Shown here in pieces: positions 32,131 through 44,025 of a stretch of 47,252 bases of DNA. Numbering within the stretch: the first letter of the stretch is position 1; every line of letters starts with the position of its first letter. The notes below the pieces were generated by a model, which did not search any database, was not told the origin of the DNA, and worked only from the letters and a program-made list of their open reading frames with translations. Source of the DNA: Chara braunii (lineage: Eukaryota; Streptophyta; Charophyceae; Charales; Characeae). Made by a program: the position numbers and the translations under genes. Where the stretch lies: NCBI GenBank assembly GCA_003427395.1, contig BFEA01000584.1, positions 390,120 through 437,371 of the forward strand, given 5' to 3'.

Positions 32131-33426
32131 TTATATTAGGTTCTGCATGACCTGAGGGGCCCACGCTTAAGGGTTTAATTGGGGTTGAGATTGAGAAAGG
32201 AAAGAAGATCTTTTTTTTTTTTTTTAATGCTTCTTCAAGATTTCTTAGTCGGACGTTGGTCCTGAGCTTGGATTCGAGGCCCTTGTCCAGGACACCCCAG
32301 GTCCTAGACTCTGCATGGAAGGGATTTCCCCCCGCGCAGAGCCTATTTGCCCTGCCTGCCAGGACACTCAGGCTAAAGGCCGGAGGTGTCACGGAGGCCA
32401 CATGGCTATTCCTTTAGCTGTGCAATATCGTGAAGAGGTAGACCCTCACGATACTTCAAGTTTGACACTTGAGTGTTATAAGCGGTACTCGGATCCACGA
32501 GGGACCGCTCGATTATGGGCACTACACAGTACGCCATCATTGTGATTACTTGCACATGCTTGCGTTGTAAGTCGATATGAGATTAGCCCTGCATCTGCGC
32601 GGTTTTATACGAAGTCTCACGTGAGACGCCTATCCGATTTCCGCATCAAAGAGTTATGGGATGACTACTCGATCGGCGACGAGTCACGTTTGTGATTTCA
32701 GCCCCCCAAGACATCGGTTTGCGTACGGGTCCGATAGAGGCGTAAAACCGTACGTACCCCCTATGCTACACAGTACGAGAAACACCATCGGCTGGTCCAC
32801 CTCTGCGATTGCAGCTGATTAACTTTCGTATTGTGGACTGGTAGCTTGGCAAGGATACGCCCACCGAAGGGAGGTGACAGCTCCCGTAAGGTGGAGGTAA
32901 GTCGTGCCTCGCGTAGGCCCTATCCTATCGTAGGGGCTCGTGAGAGGTATGGCTGGCACACTCGGCCGGAGCGGCTTGTGGAAGCTTCATGTGTATTCAC
33001 GACGAGGATTAATACCAACTCCCACATGACACGGTTGGGAGGGTCCCGCCCCGTTTTGTGCGGTGTCAGACCGATGCGCTCGACACCGATAGCATAAAGT
33101 GGAAACCCGGGTGAATGGCAAAAATAGAATTTGAGTCAAAAACTTGAAAATGCACCAAATCAGCGCAGCGATTATTTCAGGGTCAAAATATTTTTGATTA
33201 TTTATTTTGATATTTTTCCTTGAAAGATCACGACTTAATCTATGGACCCTCGAATCTTCAGAGCTTTAAAGAATTGGTCCAAGCATGAAAAATCGCCAAA
33301 GTTATGGCTTTCAAATTGCGGGATTGGACCCGCCGGTGACGAACTGTCGCCGCCCCTCCGTAGAACTCGGCCTTAACTCACACGGCCGCGGGTTTTCAAC
33401 AGTCAGGGGGAGTCGCGCGGCCTTAA

Positions 33427-33427
<1 letters not shown>

Positions 33428-33490
<63 letters not shown>

Positions 33491-33503
33491 CACACACACA
33501 AAT
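33428..33503. repeat. (CT)n(AC)n compound microsatellite
   Basis: A CT run passes directly into an AC run with occasional T or A interruptions. Confidence 0.95.
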
Positions 33504-33566
33504 AAATGAGAGCATCGGCAGTCTAATTGTGCCGTCGACAATAATTAATAGACATTTTTTTTGCAG

Positions 33567-33648
33567 GATACTAGTGCTTTGTGATGAATCCGAACTTGAA
33601 CTGCAATCGATCCTTGACATGCAAGAATGGGATGTAGAGATGTACTAA
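33567..33648 (+). CDS. Possible terminal exon of an unknown gene
   Basis: A T-rich tract and consensus acceptor TTTTTTTTGCAG end at 33566. An open frame then reads VLCDESELELQSILDMQEW and ends DVEMY with TAA at 33646. Composition and ending look protein-like. No upstream exon is identified and the segment is only 27 codons, so chance is a serious alternative. Confidence 0.25.
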
Positions 33649-34324
33649 ATCCAAACATTGAAGTAAATTCATATAAGAGAAAAAATTGGTCGGCAACCTA
33701 TAGGAAACATGCATGCACTGATAAAACGACGTCCAAGAAAGAGGAGCACACCATACCAAAAATAGAAGGAACTTCAAGAAAAAAAATAGCACAACTACAC
33801 TAGTAAAGACGTAAGAGTACTCCCAAACGCGACCAACAAGTTGTTAAATTAATGTTGAAGTTCAATCATCAGATATGTCACTTACTCATAATAAGCTATT
33901 CTTGCGAGTTTCTGCAAACATCGCATCCTTCTAATCGTTTATCAGCCTTTGCGGATATCACCCTACGTTATGTTTCAAACGATCGTCTACTGACACTCAC
34001 AATGGGTCATTGTCGCAAGTAAGGATGATGTCTTACTATCTCTACGGTACTAAATAGTATTGTCAAAAGTTCACATCACACTTCTTAGTGCCCTTCTCAG
34101 ACCATAATAGGAACCCCAAATACAACATCTGATAGAATAGACCCAAAAAATTACCAGAAACATGCACTAAGCTAGACTACCAAAGTGCCCCAGTCCCATT
34201 TAACCAGCCGAGCCGAAAAAAAAAGAAAAAAAAAGGTAAGGAATTTCAATGTGACTTAGAGGCAAAAGTTTTACGGTTTATTTTTCTGCATAACATAATT
34301 TATTATTATAATTATTATTATTTT

Positions 34325-34500
34325 TACTTTTCTTCGTCCTTACATGATCGGTCGCCCGGAAAAACATGGTCATCCGACCGCCCAGCTGGTAACCTAGGTT
34401 GTTAATTTTTTTTATTTTTTTTTTGTATAACCTTTCTTGGTCCTTGCACGATCGAACTGCCCGGGAAAACAAGTTGCCCCTAACGGCCCGACTGGTAGCT
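34325..34500. repeat. Diverged ~105-bp tandem duplication
   Basis: Two copies of a segment run from a TTTCTT(C/G)GTCCTT start through GATCG, CCCGG and AAAACA to a (A/G)CTGGTA(A/G)C end (about 34328-34392 and 34431-34497). Confidence 0.6.
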
Positions 34501-35860
34501 TCAACACTACGTCAACTTCCGGGATTCTCGTTATAACAAACCAGCTAGACTAACATCAAGGGTACCGAGTTTAAAAGTTCCTCAAAAGGTGGAGAGACCA
34601 AGTTCAACTCAGAAAGTATTGGACCGGAGCAGACAAGATTGAGGCAAAGCAAGCGAAGACAAACTAATAAGCAGAGAGGAGAATGTGAAAAAAAAAACTA
34701 GACAGAGAGTTCAAGCCCCAACTATAAGTTACTATGGATTTGTCATGAGTCCTAGGAAATCGTATCCTCAAAGCACCCGGATGCAAGTCCCAACATGAAA
34801 TTTCCTGAAACCTAATCCTATGATAATGTACCCACAAATACAATTGAGTTCGAAGTCAAACTTCAATATTTGGAAATACCAAAATTGAAAGATTGCAAGA
34901 GGTAGCAACCATACAAAAGTAAGTAGCAACATCATAACTTGAGTTCCATAACTAAACAAAATCAAAATTTATCTCAACATTTTCCTTATAAGCCATCATT
35001 ATAAAAAAAAAAAGTGTCCCATTTCGGAACAGGCTAAGATCCTAAAACAACCCATCCTAACTCGTGAAACAAGTTATCCAATCCTCTCATACATCACCAC
35101 AAGTGGTTGAAAAACTTTTCAAAGATTCATTAAAACACTAGTCGGGGAATCAGCGAAGGCGCAATTTTATCTTCATTGTGCATAAGAGCACCGCCTTTAC
35201 CCCCTCCAATGTCATGAATCTCCTTGGTCAGCCGGAAATAACATATTATCGTCAACTTCGACTACCTGATAGAGTAAATGTTGTAGTCTTGCAAACTTAA
35301 AAATACAAAGTTTTGACTCATCACGAGCTTCTGATTCTTATGCAAGGGTGGACAGGCAGAGACTCATTAGGCAAGCGATCTGATGTGTAATTCAAGGATG
35401 TATTATGATTTGCACGACAAGACATATTCAAGGTTGAGTATTGTTGTATTGTGATTAAAAAAAAAAAAAAAAAAGTATAGAACTCGTAGCACGCAAGGGC
35501 AAACTATTGAGGGGTGATCGAACAAATGACCGGTGTGTAAATCAAGAGAGCACTTTGAGCCATGAGACAATGGAGTGCCTTGTAGCATTCCCTTTTTTTG
35601 CCATTTTTTTTATTTCCTGCTCAAACGGCCGGATTCGAACATGGGTTGCTACGACTTCCAAAGCAAGAGATTTAGGGCACCCTTGCAGTCCCGCTTTCAC
35701 CATGTACATGAAATATAACCATCAATATTTAAAAAACTAATCATTCGAGTATAATATTTATGTACCTTCAATCCGCATAATGAGAACATCGTTGAGGATT
35801 CATAACAAGTCAAAGAAAGGGAATATCATAATTTTTTTAATTTTATTACATACTTAAAAA

Positions 35861-35949
35861 CAGGGTTACCGGCGTTTGGGACGGGCCGAACGCCCGAACG
35901 TATGGGACCCCTTGGGGATGCGTTCGGTCGTTCAGGCCGAACGCGGACC

Positions 35950-35980
<31 letters not shown>

Positions 35981-36649
35981 NNNNNNNNNNNNNNNNNNNN
36001 NNNNNNNNNNNNNNNNNNNNNNNNNNNNNNNNNNNNNNNNNNNNNNNNNNNNNNNNNNNNNNNNNNNNNNNNNNNNNNNNNNNNNNNNNNNNNNNNNNNN
36101 NNNNNNNNNNNNNNNNNNNNNNNNNNNNNNNNNNNNNNNNNNNNNNNNNNNNNNNNNNNNNNNNNNNNNNNNNNNNNNNNNNNNNNNNNNNNNNNNNNNN
36201 NNNNNNNNNNNNNNNNNGCGAGCATGTTTTCGACACCGCCATCTTTGGCGATTTTTCATTTGTTTTTGGCACAGCTAAATGCGCTGAAAATTTACACATG
36301 TGTACTTCACATAATACAAAACCCACTAAAAAAGTTTCAAAAAATAATAAAATTGTTTAGACCCCGAACAAAAGTGAAAACAGAAAGTAAAAAGTGAAAA
36401 AATACGTGGGCGAGCACGTTTTGACACTGCCATCTTTGGCAAGTTTAATTCTTATTTGGCTTAGCCAAATGACTTGAAAATTTACAGGCATCTACCTCAC
36501 AATCAGAAACAAATAATTATTTTTAGGCCCCGAAATATTTTTTGGCGGGGGCCAAATGCCGTCGGGTTCGGACCCCGTACGGGACCCCGAACGCCCGTAC
36601 GTACGGAGGTCTGCCCGGGGACCTCCGTACGTACGGGCTGGTGACCCTG
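35861..36649. mobile_element. hAT-like MITE spanning an assembly gap
   Basis: The ends are inverted repeats: CAGGGTTACCGGC at 35861 and, from the right end inward, CAGGGTCACCAGC. The flanking 8 bases CTTAAAAA and CTTTAAGA agree at 6 of 8, a decayed hAT-type duplication. CAGGG is a usual hAT terminus. The interior has C+G-rich subterminal palindromes, two related ~120-base copies starting GCGAGCA(T/C)GTTTT (36218 and 36411), and the gap. No transposase is visible. Confidence 0.7.
35981..36217. other. Assembly gap (N run)
   Basis: 237 N. It begins directly after a 30-base poly-A run. Translations across it are meaningless. Confidence 1.
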
Positions 36650-37149
36650 CTTTAAGAAAAAAAAAAAAATTCTAAAAGGGGGGGCTTCTATTTTGCGTTA
36701 TGGTTTGGCATTGTTAATCTCATACAAAACATGACACATCAAAAGCAACACAGCTTGGGACAGACACATCATTTTTTGCATTCATCGACTACCATATGGA
36801 ATCGTTATTCAGTTATTTTACATTTCAAGACAGGAAAAGGCGATCGCCTTGGGATACTATCATTGAACTAAACGACTTTGAGTCTTTAATAATAATAATA
36901 TTTTACTCATTTACTTCCAACAAAGTTTACTCTTATGTCCATATTTCAACAAATCGTGAATGAATAATTTGAGTTAAGGCTGACGGTTATGTATTTTTTT
37001 AATTTTCTCATTTTCTCCCCTGTTTCAAGTATGGAATACAACATCCCCCTCCCCCCCCCCCCCCCTTTTGGGGGGGGAAAAAAAAAAAAAAAAAAAAAAA
37101 AAAGAAAGGGCTCTCTAACATCAAAGGCCTACACCAAACCCTTCACCCA

Positions 37150-37193
<44 letters not shown>

Positions 37194-37429
37194 TTTTGGG
37201 AGGGAAAAAAAAATATTAGATCAAGCTGAAATATACTATACCCTCTGATAACGGAATAACATAATTATAAGAGAGAGGGGAAAAAAAATTGTGCACACTC
37301 TGAACAACATCATTAACAAGGGGTGTTTGCTGTGCCACTGAAAATGTCAGAGACTTAAATTTTGCATTGTTAACATATATAAAACTTCAATATAAACGAG
37401 AGAGAGAGAGAGGGAGAGAGAACCCCATT
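36650..37429. other. Unassigned region with homopolymer blocks and a GA microsatellite
   Basis: No gene is seen. It contains the C/T/G/A blocks (37041-37210) and a GA run (about 37398-37420). Confidence 0.5.
37041..37210. repeat. Two blocks of C-run, TTTT, G-run, A-run
   Basis: First block: C14 (37052-37065), TTTT, G8, A26. Second block: C43 (37151-37193), TTTT, GGGAGGG, A-run. The order of homopolymers is the same in both. Each C/G pair can fold as a hairpin with a TTTT loop. Assembly or sequencing error is possible in such runs. Confidence 0.85.
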
Positions 37430-40400
37430 ATTGCGACCTTCTTCATGTTGATTGTTGCGGTCTGCTTTTCTTAGCGCTATAATCTTCGATTGGCCACCTT
37501 TACGAGCCCTCTAGCGCATCAAGGCACCAAGACCCTCTCACGTGAGTTTGGACCATCTTCCTTGTGTCTTGAGTGACTTAACAACTTATCCCTTTGCTCT
37601 TATTACTCTACGTCAAGTCTATTTGATTTCGACAGGAACGTGATATGCAAGATTGTAACCCTAATGTACAATAAGATCGTGTGGGAGGTAAGTCCACCGA
37701 TTGCAGGAGTTTTGCCGGAACCTAGACGAGGTTCGTGAGGCAGAGAAATTAAAGGTAAACCCTTCATTCTTTTGCACGATCTCTTGATCCCCCTAAACTG
37801 CACGTCTCTCTAATATGACTGAATTATACGCCCGAATCCCTACTCATTTGTTATTTATTCAACAATCAATCAGTCGAAAGTGAAGGAAGTTGTATGTGAG
37901 TTTAACTTGTTTGTTTGAACTCATATTAAGGCGAATAAATTGGACGAAGGGGGGGAAAGATGGTTGTACATGCTTCTAAGTAGATCAACAAAAAGTTAGA
38001 CATTGTTTCTAAGTGGAATGACCTAATTCTATGTTTATTTGAGTGTTTTATGATGGTGTGGTTGTTTTGCTTCCTTTTGGGTTGCCTTTTTGATTTTAGG
38101 AGTCAAAACATTGTTTATAAGTTGAATGACTTGCTGACCTTGTTTTGTTTTGGGTTTATGAATAAATTTTGACATTGTTTCTAAGTTGAATGATCCAAGG
38201 TTTTTATTTTTTCTGGTTTTTTAAAAAAGATTAGTATTGTTTCTAAGCTGAATGACTTAAATTTTTTGTTTTATTATAAGAGAGGTTTGGATGAAAGGCA
38301 AAACATTGTTTTTAAGTTGAATAGTTTAGCCTGAAACTACACACTAAGTTGATAACTGAGTATAACATTGATATATATTACATATATATATTTAAATAAA
38401 TAGATTATCTATAAAACCTATCACCAAGAATAGAGTATGAAACTGATAATATAACTAAGGGTAAGTTGAACAAAACATTATTTATAAGGTGAATGGTTCA
38501 TTCATATGCCGATATCATAACAAAGATAGAAAGTTAATTAAACTTGGGTATTAAATAGTTCAGGGCTGATTATACATTATCTCTAAGTTGAATAGTATAG
38601 TTACATGTCCAAGGAATAAAAAAGTTGTTGTGTCATTTGTTTGTGTAAAAAATAATGCATGTTAGACATTGTTTTAACCTGAATGAACTACTTTATATGA
38701 AAAAAGAGCTTGGGGAATGATGAGAGGACTTGCCCTATTTGTTTATGCATGCTTTGAACGATGGTTGAAGTTGTTTTTTGATAGGTAATTGTTTTGATGC
38801 TCACAAAGTGTTGGAGCGATAGGTCGAGTAGTGATGGATGAAAAGGAAAGTTTGGGATAGGGTAGGATGACGTTACCGAGAGTCAAAGTTAGAGTTGACT
38901 CATAGTACTATATCAACGAAATCTTCATAAAGACAACCTCTTATTCTGACAAATGAGTTAGGTACAATAAATTTATGACTCGGAAGCATAGTTGCATCTT
39001 CCTCTTTGTATTTGACTTAGTAAAAATTTTGGTAATTAAATTTTATAGGAGAAGTACTGCCAATTTTTTTCATGAAATGAAGGGGTCTGATAAAATCGGT
39101 TTTGAAAAAGTTAAGTTGTACTTTGATTTTCAAATTTAGCTCAATAAAATGTTTAGTAGTTTACTTTCTTAGATGAACTGTTACCAAAATTTATGTAAAC
39201 TAAAAAAGTTACTCAAATTTTCGATTGTGAAAATTGTGGTAATTTACCTTATTTAGGAAAAATGTTGTTGAAATTTTCACCAATCTACAAAAACGGTTAG
39301 ATAGAGGTGAGAAAAAACTTATTGGATGAGTTAGGCTTTAACATGGTGTATATTCTCATCTTATCTTAAACATAATAATAGTTTTTTTGGCCTGTACTAT
39401 GATGCATGTCAGTTTTCGACTTAAAGCTCGACTAGTTTCGGCCTCATCCTGTAAGGATCAACAACTTTTGTTATCAATTGATATTATTTCAGTTACAACT
39501 CAAATCTATCAGTTTTTGCATCTCAACCTAAAGCCTTAGCCTCGTGGTTTGTTTTTGTTCGTTGTTGTTTTTACCCATACTGCTTTGAATGACCGTTTGA
39601 AAAGAGCCGAAAGCTTTTCTTTAAAAGGTCAGGTAAAAATTGAGTCTTTGTTTGTGTATAAGGCAAAACGTATGAGTGCGAGAAATGATAGAAGTTGGCC
39701 CCGTTAATGTATGAATTGTGAATGTTAAATTTTGTGTATAGTTGCAGGTATGTTTTGTTATAGATTCAAAACTTGATCTCGCTTGTGGTCATTCGCACGC
39801 TGAATGGGAAGTCACACATGTGATTGTGAGAAAATTATTCTTATGCCCCACAATTTTTCCATGATTGAAAGTTCACCCACTTTACTTGTGCAACGTGATA
39901 GGTTACGTGTGCTTTGTAGAGAAGTGAAAGTTTGTGTTGAAAGAAAAAAAAGATATTCACATTCCATGTTTGTTGGCTTTTATGGTTGGACGTTAGAGTC
40001 CGCTCTGAATGTGTAGCGTCACCCTCGGAGTGAAGGATAGCCAACCCGCACTATTTACCGCAGTCTGCCCAAAAGACAGGCCACCTCGACTTTAAGGAGG
40101 ATATTTGACCTCTTCATGTTATAAGGAAGGCATCCTTTGAGACATCTTGGGTCCAACACTTACGAATCGTGTGCGGCCCCAAAACCCGTGAGGGGTTCTG
40201 CGCTTGTGAGATGTGTAAAGTACCCCCATGGTACCGAGTCGTACGCTTATGCATGGTTAGCTAACTTAGTGGTACTTACGCCCCACATGTGTTGTTATGA
40301 GATTTTGTACTGGTGACATTCCCTCCCCACGCATGAGATTAGTTATAGGTTAGAGGTTGGGGAAAACATTGAGATACCTGTTTGAGCCGATCTACACACA

Positions 40401-41372
40401 CACGTGAAAAGCTTTACTCATGCGCGAATGTAGCTTATGGGTCATAAACTAAAACGAACACGAGCACACGCATAGGATACTCTTTGCGTATGGGGTATTT
40501 TTGTTTACTTACGAAGGTTGAAGTTAGTTATTCAAACTCCATGTTAAATCTTATTTTGGTGGAACGTTAATCTTCTTGGTGAAAGAGTTAGCGCATTGCT
40601 TTGGAAAGTTGAGCGGGAGGTGGTTGTTCACGCTCCAAGAACACCTACCCTTTTGTTATCCGCCCTTGCTCTGCAATACGTCGCTAGAGGGGTAGGCTTC
40701 TGGTCGTCATTGTGACCGCTCTCGCTTTATGAGAGTTGCCCCTCAACGTGGGTGCCAGTCGACACTTGAGTATCAAACACGACCCGAAATCGTATGAGTG
40801 TATACCATATAGCGTGCTGCCATGTTGGCTGGTTGGTGATTTACACATATTCACAGGTTGTGATCCCACTCTAGTCAACACATAATTTATAAAGCGTTGT
40901 GCGACACTCGCTGACTGTTTGAGTATCCTAAAGGTTATGGTTTTGCGGTTGAAAAAGAAGGGAGTAGGCGTGATTTGAATATACGCCTAACCTTTTTTGT
41001 GTAAGTGTAACACGTGGTTAGGCTGATCGTCCTAGTCGATCGGTGTAGGGTCGCGCTTCGGAAATCAGCGCCCTAAGTGTTGACTCACGCACGGGTTCAA
41101 TTCGGGCGTTGACCTCTGCGATTGCACATGAATAACTTTCGTATGTGGATTAGTAGCCTGGCGGGGATACGCCTACCTAAGTATGGTGACAGTATCTTGG
41201 GTAGAGGTAAGTTATACCTCGCGTGACCCTATCCTGTCATAGGGGTTTGCGAGAGGTATGGCTGGGCACTCAACCGGAGCAACACTGCTCCTCGAACACC
41301 ATGCGTTTCGATTGCCAAAATTTTGCGTCACACGGCTAGGCCGGTCCTTGTGCAAGGCCGTTGGGCTCGATA
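37430..41372 (+). mobile_element. Long LTR-like unit 3, diverged
   Basis: Same orientation as unit 2. Homologous parts are the promoter-distal segment (37600-37790, against 29440-29560), the stem-loop array (37990-38690), remnants of the ~120-bp units (38990-39310), the GTGATTGTGAGAA stretch (about 39820, against 32010) and end block A (41100-41372, ending GGGCTCGATA where others end GCTCGACA). The left boundary is not resolved and may lie beyond the MITE and gap. Parts of 40050-41000 do not align by eye. Confidence 0.6.
37990..38690. repeat. Stem-loop array with conserved loop and changing stems, copy 3
   Basis: Several units carry the CATTGTTTCTAAGTTGAATG core. Arms include TTAG/CTAA (37996-38026), GGCAAAAC/GTTTAGCC (38297-38331, one mismatch), TGAAC/GTTCA (about 38468-38501) and TATAC/GTATA (about 38570-38602). 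Other units here have lost pairing. Confidence 0.7.
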
Positions 41373-44025
41373 ACGTTGTTTGACAAGGCTTAGAAGTCGC
41401 AATGCGGGTGTATTAAAAAAACGTTTGGGCAACTGAAAGGGATATGAAGGATGTTCCTGTGCACTCGTAAGCTGCATCTCGAGATCGCTTTACTAGCACT
41501 GTAGTTTTATGTTATTTGCATCGTGCATAACCATCTAATCAATGTTGGGATCGTGATGGACCCTCTTTTGGAGCGACACCTCTAAGATGAAGATTGGAAC
41601 AATGATGAAGATCCTTTGTCGCCTCAGGTTGAAGTATAAGCAATGGATGGTGCTCATGTTGTAGGGCGGGGTTCTTAGGATGCATTACTGATACATGTGA
41701 CTGTTGATAGTAGAGAATGCATGACGATGTGGGGCCGTTGGCAGATCGAATAAAACATGGGTTATGTTAAATACAAACACATATTGGCATTGGTAAGCAA
41801 CAACAATATGATTGTGACACTCGCAGTAGCCTCAATCTGGTGAAAAGGCTACGACAGAAAAATTCCCGCGATAAATGAAAGTTGAAAAAACATTCCATTC
41901 AAAAAAAATTCTTCATATTTATAAATTATCAATCCAATGCACGTCAAATTCTAAAATTTACAGTTTTATTTGATAAGTTCCCGTGTAAATATGAGTTTTT
42001 CCGGCCAACTACATCTATTTGTTCAAAATGGAATGAAAGTCTGGATGAGTTTATGAAATGTTTTAATTAAACTTTCATTCTACTATAATAAATACTTTCT
42101 AATTTCGATTGTATTAACCTACTTATGACTGGAAATCCTCACATAGAATGACAGTTCAATTAAAATATTTTATTAACTCATCCAAACTTTCATTTCATCT
42201 CTAACATGCAGTTCAATTAGGAAGGGATACCCCATTGTTGGAACAAAAGTTTTCAAGTAAGACAGAAAATTCTAAAATTGGAATGTCATTTATAAAGATG
42301 GAATTAAGATTTAAAATTCAAAATGTAATTTTACTATAAAATGATTATTTAATTTTGGAATTTTTTTCTGTTGTAGCAACAATATCTATAGCTAATAGCA
42401 CAACGTTCCCCTAGCACCAAGTAATCTACAATACCAGCAGATCTCAAGGCTCGTAGTCACCAAATCAGAGACGTCGTAGCAATCTCAAATTCCTAGCAAC
42501 ATAGCAACCTCAAAAGTATAATAGCAGTAACAATTTTAGACAGCCGCACCTTGAGCAAAATCAGGAAGTATGTTGGCCACAACAACTCTGCTCGTCGATA
42601 GCAATACCGTCCCAACTTGTTTCTGAGTTTGTGCACAACCTCAACACCTCAATGACACTTGTCTGACTAATAGCAGTTATGTCAGTTGCTAAAAAAAAAA
42701 ACACAGTAGCGTAATGGAAAGCAATAATTTGAACTTCGAAATGCAACAACATTGTATTACCAGCTATTAACAGTAATCGGATCATCGTAGCAGCACCTCG
42801 TTGAGACAACAAACGGCCGTAACTTCGGTAGCAACGACATCACCACTTCAGCGACCCAAAGAATCCAGTGTGGTAGCGGTGAGCAGTAATAGCAAGCCAC
42901 AATACAGTACCAGCTTCCCGTAATTCTTGTTACGGTGATTTGTTGTTGCTGACAACAATCGCAACCCAAGCAGCAGTAGCTCACCTGAAAACACAGCAAC
43001 GATATTTGAAGACACAGAAGCGGTCGATGCTCAAAAATACATGTTTTAACAACACTACTCGTTTCAGTTGCCGACCAGACGAACCAACCAAGTCACTCCA
43101 CTAACTAGTAAGAGCGATCATGCACTACCACCCATAGAATCAATAAAAAACTTTCAATCTGTCAATCCTTGCTATGTTGATTGACGTCTCTCTCGTTAAC
43201 GGAGTTAACCAAACAATTTCACTTCACCACTATGAGCAGTCACACAACATGACACGGTAACCTAGACAATCACTTCAACCTCTATTTTTTCCGCCCCCTT
43301 TTTTTTCTTCCTTTGGTCTCACCTTCTTTTCATTCTTTCCCTCTCTCTCATTCTCACGTTCATACTCTCTGGCGCGCTCCCACTACTACCACGAATACCA
43401 CCACGACTACATTGCGTTTTTTAAGTTTCATGCATGTAAACAACAATACGACCATCTTGTGCTGAGAGCGAACATAGCCAAACGGAAAAGATGATTGTTA
43501 CCTCAAGCTCAGTAGACAATGAAAATGAAGATCGCCACTGTCAGTGCAAAGGGATGAGCATAATCAAAATTTTGGATGAGCGCTACAAGATAAGTGCTTG
43601 CAGGTAAACTTCTACCACATTCTCGTAACGATGACTTTCTTCCTCATCCTCTTTTTCCCTCTCTCTCTCACATGCCAGCCCTCAACTTTTGAATGTACCT
43701 GGCCATAGCCCGACCAGGTTCAACTGTCTTCAGGGAAGGGATGGGAGAACTTAAGTCGCGCAAAAGACAAACACGAGGAGCAGTTTCAAGATCGCGACCA
43801 CAATGACGAGTACGCTTGGATCTTCGTCGACGATCAACCCGACCAGGACGAAGACCTTGACACTGAGTTCGTGGAGCAGCAGCCAGGATCTCAGGCACAA
43901 CCCCGAACAAACACGAGGATGAGCAGCATTTGGTCAGAGACAATCCCCATAGCGAACAAGAAGGCAAGTAGGGCGGCCTCAATCATTGTTTCCCCTCATA
44001 ATATCTTCAATCGTGCAATATAAGA
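41373..44025. other. Unassigned region
   Basis: No recognised domain. 41870-42370 is strongly A/T-rich and holds the fold-back at 42028-42204. 42370-43060 is rich in short AGCAAC/GTAGC words. Near 43491 a 38-codon frame (MIVTSSSVDNENEDRHCQCK) ends at an AG/GTAAAC donor-like site, with an acceptor-like pyrimidine tract ending CAG at 43678. I do not regard this as a supported gene. Confidence 0.4.
42028..42204. repeat. A/T-rich fold-back (possible MITE)
   Basis: An inverted repeat with arms of about 55 bases (42028-42083 and 42149-42204). The left arm contains GGAATGAAAGTCTGGATGAG. The right arm, read in reverse, contains GAAATGAAAGTTTGGATGAG. No target duplication was identified. Confidence 0.7.

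Larger units (their letters stand above)
28791..33085 (+). mobile_element. Long LTR-like unit 2, second part
   Basis: Continuation of the unit started at 10898, ending GCGCTCGACA at 33085. It is the reverse-complement homologue of 1976-about 5900. Matches include the end block (32530-33085 against 1976-2660), GATCACTTCTCACAATCA (about 32005-32031) against 3109-3132, the tandem units, the stem-loop array, and the GGCGGGATTGCAACCCGTAGG stretch (about 29450) against 5425-5455. The two units differ by many substitutions and indels. No protein is encoded. It begins where the gypsy 5' LTR ends. Confidence 0.75.
33086..35860. other. Unassigned region with microsatellites and one exon-like segment
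   Basis: Mostly A/T-rich sequence with no recognised domain. It contains the (CT)n(AC)n tract at 33428-33503, the exon-like segment at 33567-33648, a diverged ~105-base duplication at about 34325-34500 and a poly-A run near 35457. Other open frames are short and not protein-like. Confidence 0.5.

Noticed and set aside
1976-33085. Units 1 and 2 as terminal inverted repeats of one giant 31-kb DNA transposon
   Set aside because: The two units do face each other with TGTCGAG/CTCGACA outer ends, but each also has its own inner TGTCGG/CGACA end. The LINE frame is restored by removing unit 1 alone, so they are separate insertions.
35875-36397. Long frames across the N run
   Set aside because: They exist only because N does not create stop codons.
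43491-43740. Two-exon small gene
   Set aside because: A donor-like AG/GTAAAC at 43603 and acceptor-like CAG at 43678 can be joined, but the result is about 58 residues with no recognisable feature, so chance is more likely.
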